From assembly GCA_021234155.1 (NCBI GenBank), contig JAJEKV010000006.1, positions 28,779,746 to 28,843,745 of the forward strand: DNA of 64,000 bases, in the 5' to 3' direction. Below the pieces are notes generated by a model, which made no database searches, had not been told where the DNA came from, and worked only from the letters and a program-made list of their open reading frames with translations. The position numbers were made by a program, and so were the translations under genes. Origin of the DNA: Isoetes taiwanensis (lineage: Eukaryota > Streptophyta > Lycopodiopsida > Isoetales > Isoetaceae). This document shows, piece after piece, positions 58,506 through 64,000 of the stretch. Within the stretch, counting starts at the first letter, position 1; each line of letters opens with the position of its first letter.

Positions 58506-60039
58506 AAGCGGTTCATCCAACAAGTGACGGGAACTAATCTATTTCTGATCTTGGAAGCTACTCACGAATCGTCGGTGGGAAAAAGATGAAGTTGATACTC
58601 ATCTAGCGCTTTCTATTGGTTTATTAAAAGTCGAGGGTAAACTAACGCGAGGATTATGGAACTTCATCTGGAGATGAACCTAAACTGACAAACCCTCTGA
58701 TTAGCGCGGATGTCGTGAAGGCGGCGATGCGGAGGCAAGAATAAACGGTAGATCACGATGTTGCAAAGGTGCATGAGAGACTGGAAGCAGGGCTGGATGG
58801 AAAAAGGATTATAGGAGAAACTAAGGAAATAAATACATGAGTATTAGACTGACATCTGATGATAATAGGATGAAACTTGGTAGCGATCTTGGAGAAACAT
58901 AAAGCTGCGGCCGGAGAAAATCTATAAGAAAAGATCATTTCAATGGCATTTCATATCACATTATCTTGCACCTGGCACCAAGGTAGTGCGTTGAAGAATA
59001 TCTCTCTAAGGTCATGCTTTATCTTAAACAAAAATTATGGAAAGAGGCCGGTGATGACTGGTGTTGGGAGCATTACCTCATTGTTTATGGGTCTCCACCT
59101 ATGCGTTAAAAAGAATCTGGCTCGTGGTTTTGTCCAATTAGATGGGCACATGACAGAGGGTGGATTATGGAAGGAAAGTAATCAAAATTTGGTTATTGGG
59201 AGGAAGAAGTGACAGCATTTGAGAAAATGAAGGAGGTTGAAACTAGAAAGTGCTATATACTTGCAATAAGCATGGTCATCGGCTAGAGTTGTCCAGAACC
59301 GGATAGAAGGGAAAAAGAAATTGTATGGAGAGAGAGTTGTGGGAGGAAAGATGAAATCCATCGTAACCATGGAGCCTCAAAACAAAAGCTAGTCGCTGAA
59401 ATCGAGAGAGAAAGTTCAAAGTAGTGATGATTCGCGGTGCCGCTACAGAGCATTTATAATACAAATGTGACAAGGGATAAGTAGGCTTACAGATGGCATA
59501 AATGCAGTACATATACCAGCTGATTTACGAGAATATGGCAGCGTATGTCATTATGGAATGTCGGCGGGACAAGGGAAGGAGTTGGTCGATATCGATAAAG
59601 ATAATGGGCTGGCGGGTCATTATTTGAAAGTGATCATGGGATTTGAATTGCTTGGATTAGACGAAGTGATATGATGGTAATAATGGAGCCTTTGTTTGAG
59701 CAATTTCTGGAGGACTTTCCGGGCTGAAGGTGAGGTTGGAAAGGGTAGCGTCTGGTTTTGTGCGGTGGTATGATGCTTACCGGGAAAGTTGAAGAATAAC
59801 TGTAGATACAGGGGATGGTGAATCTCAACTATCATATCCAAAATGACGAGCTGGCGGTTTATCGACCAAATTTGGAATGCGATAAGATAACCAGAACAAC
59901 TGCCAAACTTGGGAGGTGGCCGAGGAAAGGTCTGCGAAGCTTTGGTTGGTGCGGCTGCGTGAATGGAGGTTATTATGTATCCATCAAGCACTGGCATGAA
60001 GGAACTGGAAACCGCTGTGATATAGACTACGAAAACGAA

Positions 60040-60840
60040 AAACAAAACATCACGACACTAAAATTCATACGCTCCCGACCCGTAGCGAAACTGCGCTACT
60101 TGAAACTTCGACCGCCTCACTACAAAAACCGAAAGAGGCACAAGCTGGCTCAACTCGTAAACTTTATGATTTGAACGGACTCGGTGCCAGACAGATGATT
60201 ATCCTTGGAAAAGTGGGTCCTATTGCTGGAATTATAAGTCCAAAGCCTTTGATGTCTGGAGTATGGAGGAATTAAAACTTAAGAGCAGAAGAATTAAAGC
60301 CAATTAGAAGCGGATCCAAGGTGTGGTGAATTACACAGCGATGAGTTTGAAAGAGTATCTTGATCTTTAGGCGATACAAGCATGAATGCGTAGCCATGAG
60401 CATCGCGACAAGCAGGAGGGTAGTGGAGAGGAAAAATCGAGCGTGTTGGAATGTGCAGGCCACGATCTAAAGAAAGGTTGAGTATGGGAATTTACGGTGA
60501 GGCGGTTCATGCTTGCGGTGTACATCGTGAGGCCCCACTAGGCGTTAATTTCACCGTGTAATACCGAGGAGGAAGGCGGTGAAAGCCCTCACGGCAGATC
60601 GGCTGAAAATCTTTGGGTGCTATACAGCTCACCTCTCAAAAAGAGAGAAGCAGGCATTTGAAGCTTTCCGTGATATGCATGATGGTAGGATATGGAACCT
60701 ACGATAAAAGCTGCTCATTGTTTGTTCCTTCAGCTAGGAAGATGATGTCTGGAGAAGCGTGGTGTTTAATGAAGGTGGATTTCAGCATGGGACGAATGCA
60801 AGAATCCACCTATACGCGAAACAGAATTTGGGCGGGGATG
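60040..60840 (+). pseudogene. Copia integrase, C-terminal part
   Basis: Frames give VERKNRACWNVQATI near 60420 (copia AERKNR.L...AR.M), LKIFGC near 60607 (LR.FGC), MVGYGTYDKS near 60685 and DVVFNEGGFQHGTN near 60755 (SRDVVF.E). These are consecutive conserved blocks of the Ty1/copia integrase core and C-terminal domain. Frame changes separate them. Confidence 0.8.
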
Positions 60841-61079
60841 GGCTGGGAATCGGTATGGTGATGCAGTCACGGAATGTTGAAAGCGGGGCGTGGAAAGGAA
60901 TTTACGCTGCGGATGGCGAGGATTCGCCGAACAGGGGTGGGAGGTTGGGAAAAAGGAGAATTTTGGGCTGGGGCGGTTGTTTGCGGGCCGTGGGGATGGG
61001 TCCATTCATTCTTCATGGGCCATCCTCATGGGATCATGGCACTTTGAGGAAGAGCCTCTGGCTGGGCTGATTCGTGAAG

Positions 61080-61920
61080 TGGGCAAAATATTCGTTTCAG
61101 CTTCGGCGCAGGTGTTGATTATCCGGCGTTTGCTCCTGTTTTCGGTTGCTGTCACGTCTGGTGTGGTCGCCGCTATAGCGGCTCAATTGGTGGATTTTTA
61201 GCGAGATGGGCGATCAAGTCCGCTTTTCTTCATGGCCAGGTGATGAGTTTATCTTTAAACAACCTGGGATATGAACAATCGGGGGTGGGCTGTTGAATTA
61301 CGCAAGTTAAAAAGAACGCATATGGCCTCAGCGATCTCCGTTTATAGTACTTGGCTCCCCATTCCACGGTTTTTCTCTCGCCCATTTCAAAAATTGTCTG
61401 AGGGTGGAATAATATTGTATGTGGCCTCTGGTAGATGCCCGAGAGCTTGTATTGTGGAATTGTTGTATGTGAATGACCTCTGTTTTGGCGTCCAATTCTG
61501 TCACTTATGCGATATGGGGTGCCTTGACGTCGTTTTCACATATTTAGGGCCATGATAGCTGGGTATTGGTGTTGGTGAATCGGGGAACAGGTCTATTGTT
61601 ATTCATCAACTGAAGGCTATTGGAGACTTTGCTTATCCAAATGCAACATGGTCCTCGGACATGTAGTACCTATATTCATGGCGGTTTGATCTGATGTGTG
61701 TTCCCAAGATGGTGTGAATGATATTTGATGCCTTGATGCGGCATCCCCTGGCGGCGTGGTAGGCTCTCTCAGCATCTTATATGCACTGCATACGACATCT
61801 AAATTGATACCAGATGACCCGGTTTATGGAGCATCCGAGGCCCGCCCTCATTAACCCGGCTACGGCGCGGCTTCTCCATATTCATGAACCTCATTTAAAG
61901 GAATTACCGTATCCACGAGG
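61080..61920 (+). pseudogene. Copia reverse transcriptase, degraded
   Basis: RRLLLFSVAVTSG near 61120 stands for the R.LLA.A......DV region, a SAFLHG-like block near 61225, KKNAYGLSD near 61310 for LKKALYGLKQ, and LLYVNDLCFG near 61462 at the position of the YVDD active site. The second Asp region is changed. Nonfunctional as read. Confidence 0.65.
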
Positions 61921-62577
61921 ATAAGCGTGTAAGCCGACCGGAGGATTGGTTGATCTTTTGATTAATAGGAAGAGTAGCCACCGCGCATAACCGTCGCGCG
62001 AACTTCATTTTAGGTACAAGGGGAGTTATTATTTGGAACAGCAAAAAGCGAAGGCAATATTTGTCAGTGCTATGTGAAAATTTGACCACATGGCGGTTGT
62101 CATTTCAAAGCCATTTGGCTTGAAGATTGCTAAAGGTAGGATATGAAAGAAAAGGCCACTCAGATCCATGAATGATAATTGCGATAAAAGTTTGAGGAGG
62201 GCAATCAAATGAATTTTTCAAAAGCTAAGCATATGCAGAAATGCAATATGTATTTTACTAGGGAGAAAGTGTTGGCGAGAAGGCAAAGGTTATCATCAAA
62301 GCATTAAAATACACTGTCTGTATTTGCTTGAGATGCTTTGACTAAACCATTGGCTTGGAAAAGGGTTTCTGGCGAATATGTTCAAGAAATAGAATGTGGC
62401 GGCGGTGGAGTGAAAGAAGAAGCATGGTACTTTAATGACATTTGAGTTTTCAGGTTCTTTTCGAGTTTAGTACGGTAAGTTTATGAAGACAAAACAAAAA
62501 AAAAATTAGTTTTGGGGATGCATTGATTTGTAGTTTGTGTTTGTGGTGCGGAAGTCTTTGGTGTCCAATAGGTGGCA

Positions 62578-62945
62578 GTGTTGGTTCAATACCACTTTAA
62601 GGTCCAAAGTGGGGAAGTGTTTAAAAGAACAGATCATACTGGAGCTACAGGTGTAATTGATTACAGGTAACAGTGTGGAAATCTTTGGGGGTGAGTTGAT
62701 GTTGTAGGCGGACTGACTTTAATATTATTATATGTCAAAGGTGACGATCTGTTCCTAGATAAGCTGTTTCTATTTTAAGTTTCTGGTCATCCCGAATACC
62801 AGTGTCAGGAGCTCATTGATTGTTACAGAAAACACTATTAAGGATTGCGGTGCCATGATTCTAAATTAAGCACTGCTGGCCAATATAGAGACAGTTCAAA
62901 ATCAATACAAACTTTTCACTGTTTCGAATTTGTCTTTGTTCATTA
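62578..62945 (+). mobile_element. 3' LTR of the copia element
   Basis: Starts TGTTGGTTCAATACC and ends TTTGAATTTGTCTTTGTTCA near 62945. It parallels the LTR at 58150-58493. A purine-rich run precedes it. Confidence 0.65.
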
Positions 62946-62979
62946 ATTGGGCGGCTTGAGTTTCTGAGAGTCTCCTTTG

Positions 62980-64000
62980 TTTCAGAGTCTTATAATAGGG
63001 TCATACCTCGGTGCAAACTCCCATAACAAGGTATGCGAGATCTCACATCCCTCGTATACCTGATAGAAAAGACGATGTGTGGCGAAGAATAACTTCTTTG
63101 ATGCTGATTTCTGTGGAAATTTCTTCCATGCTATTCTCGAGCTTTTCAGAATTTTGCAGGCGTATTGCTGATTGGTAAACTTGTCGGTGCAGAGCCGGAC
63201 CTGTCTGTTGTGCTGCTGCCCGGTATTCGGCCAAGCCTGTGCTTTCCTCAAACTTTGATTTCCTCTTGACAAAGAAATTCCTCAGCCAAGAACATTAAAT
63301 TGCAAACTTCATCTGCATAACCATCTCTCCGTTTTGTTGTAAGCAGTCTCCAAAGCCTTGTTGATTATGAATACACCAAAGAATCAGAACACTGTTTATA
63401 GGTATTCGATTTCCTTTTTCATATGAGCAAATGTAGACCTTTTGTTGTTGCCTTTTGTTGCCGATGTTTAGCAGGTTGCCCTAACCCGGGTTATATGCAT
63501 TTAAATCTATGAAGCCAGAAAGCTAGCTCTGGCAAAGACAGAAGAATCTATGACTGTTTAGTTTAGCTTCAGATCTTCTATTTTGTTGCAAAGGATGCGG
63601 TATAAAGTCGTCCAAATATTTCCATACTGAATTCTGCTTCAACAAGTAAATTCTATACCTCATTGAATCATCCAGGTCACATTCTTTTGTGTTGTACAGT
63701 GGTATTAGCCGAATGTGCTGATCTTCCGCCTTTCATAACCAAAATAATCATATCATTTTCTGCGATGCCTCCCAGCTCCTATTAGATCTTCTTTTGGTGT
63801 TTTAAACTCTGAGATATACTCTGCAACAGTAGAACATTCAGCAGAAGAAGTTCAGCAAGGAGAAAAGCTGCTCCATTTATGCTGACAAGTGACTGCCTCC
63901 CCTAATCCTTGGGTGTTGGTATGAATCGTTGAGATATTTCCATGCTTCAGCAAAGGTTTGAAACAACCAAGTTGCCTTCTCATCTCTGGATCAACTAAAG
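62980..64000 (-). pseudogene. Second copia remnant: RNase H and gag pieces
   Basis: On the minus strand at 63235-63050 a frame reads AEYRAAAQQTG ... YQSAIRLQNSEK, matching the RNase H signatures EAEYRA.A and NQSAI.L. Nearer the right edge (63990-63680), pieces such as AWKYLNDSYQHP, VAEYISEFKTPKEDL and AENDMIILVMKG follow the copia gag order. The two pieces are closer than in an intact element, so most of pol is deleted. 63300-63560 is unassigned. Confidence 0.55.

Larger units (their letters stand above)
58150..62945 (+). mobile_element. Ty1/copia retrotransposon with both LTRs, degraded
   Basis: Both LTRs, primer site, integrase and RT are present in copia order (integrase before RT), about 4.8 kb. 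Every domain is frame-broken by small indels, and many positions that should read CAG or CTG read CG. Gag and the N-terminal part (58510-60040) are not recognisable. Confidence 0.75.

Noticed and set aside
62982-63272. Calcium-dependent protein kinase exon (LCTDKFTNQQYACK)
   Set aside because: Match is 14 residues with no flanking kinase motif, and the alternative frame gives better, ordered copia RNase H signatures.

Overview
This is nuclear DNA from a land plant with a large, repeat-rich genome. The signs are GT-AG introns, a broken plant-type KDEL-receptor (ERD2) gene, plant-style transposons (CACTA, LINE, Ty1/copia, chromovirus and Ogre/Tat/Athila-like Ty3/gypsy, a MITE) and plant tRNA-Met primer sites. 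I cannot name the species. I see no rRNA or functional tRNA gene, no CRISPR array and no prokaryotic operon. Almost every coding trace is a transposon or a broken gene.

Layout. 1-2690: minus-strand 5' end of an LTR retrotransposon (leader with three repeated hairpins, PBS, complete 5' LTR). 2691-11200: LINE, copia and unidentified gene fragments, a compact duplicated repeat, an (ATG)n array and a segmental tandem duplication. 11524-13757: spliced CACTA (TNP2-like) transposase remnant. 13760-15086: truncated 3' LTR in plus orientation whose target duplication matches that of the left-hand element; both flanks are LINE. 16137-17535: degenerate repeat with a tRNA-like module. 19592-20033: MITE with nearly perfect 109-bp inverted repeats. 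21712-35227: a Ty3/gypsy chromovirus with both LTRs, PBS, PPT, RT, integrase and chromodomain. Between its 5' LTR and pol lies an ORF ending in a histone H3 histone fold. 35590-40654: cleaner, gene-like sequence: an acidic-tailed minus-strand gene, a spliced plus-strand coiled-coil/RING-like gene with frameshifts, and a partial ERD2 gene. 40704-62945: degraded or poorly called block with a minus-strand Ty3/gypsy element, a 100-N gap, unresolved sequence and a plus-strand Ty1/copia element with LTRs. 62980-64000: another copia remnant on the minus strand.

Two observations stand out. First, a retrotransposon with a chromodomain also carries a histone H3-like ORF with an unusual N-terminal tail (24309-25169). 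Second, the LTRs at 1122-2690 and 13760-15086 face opposite ways but share the 5-bp duplication TAACA/TGTTA and lie against two parts of a LINE. They look like two ends of one insertion separated by an inversion or a misassembly. Indels in the transposons, including one PBS, often involve exchange of CAG/CTG/CCG with CG. This resembles base-calling error at methylated cytosines, so frameshifts in these elements and LTR divergence should not be taken at face value.
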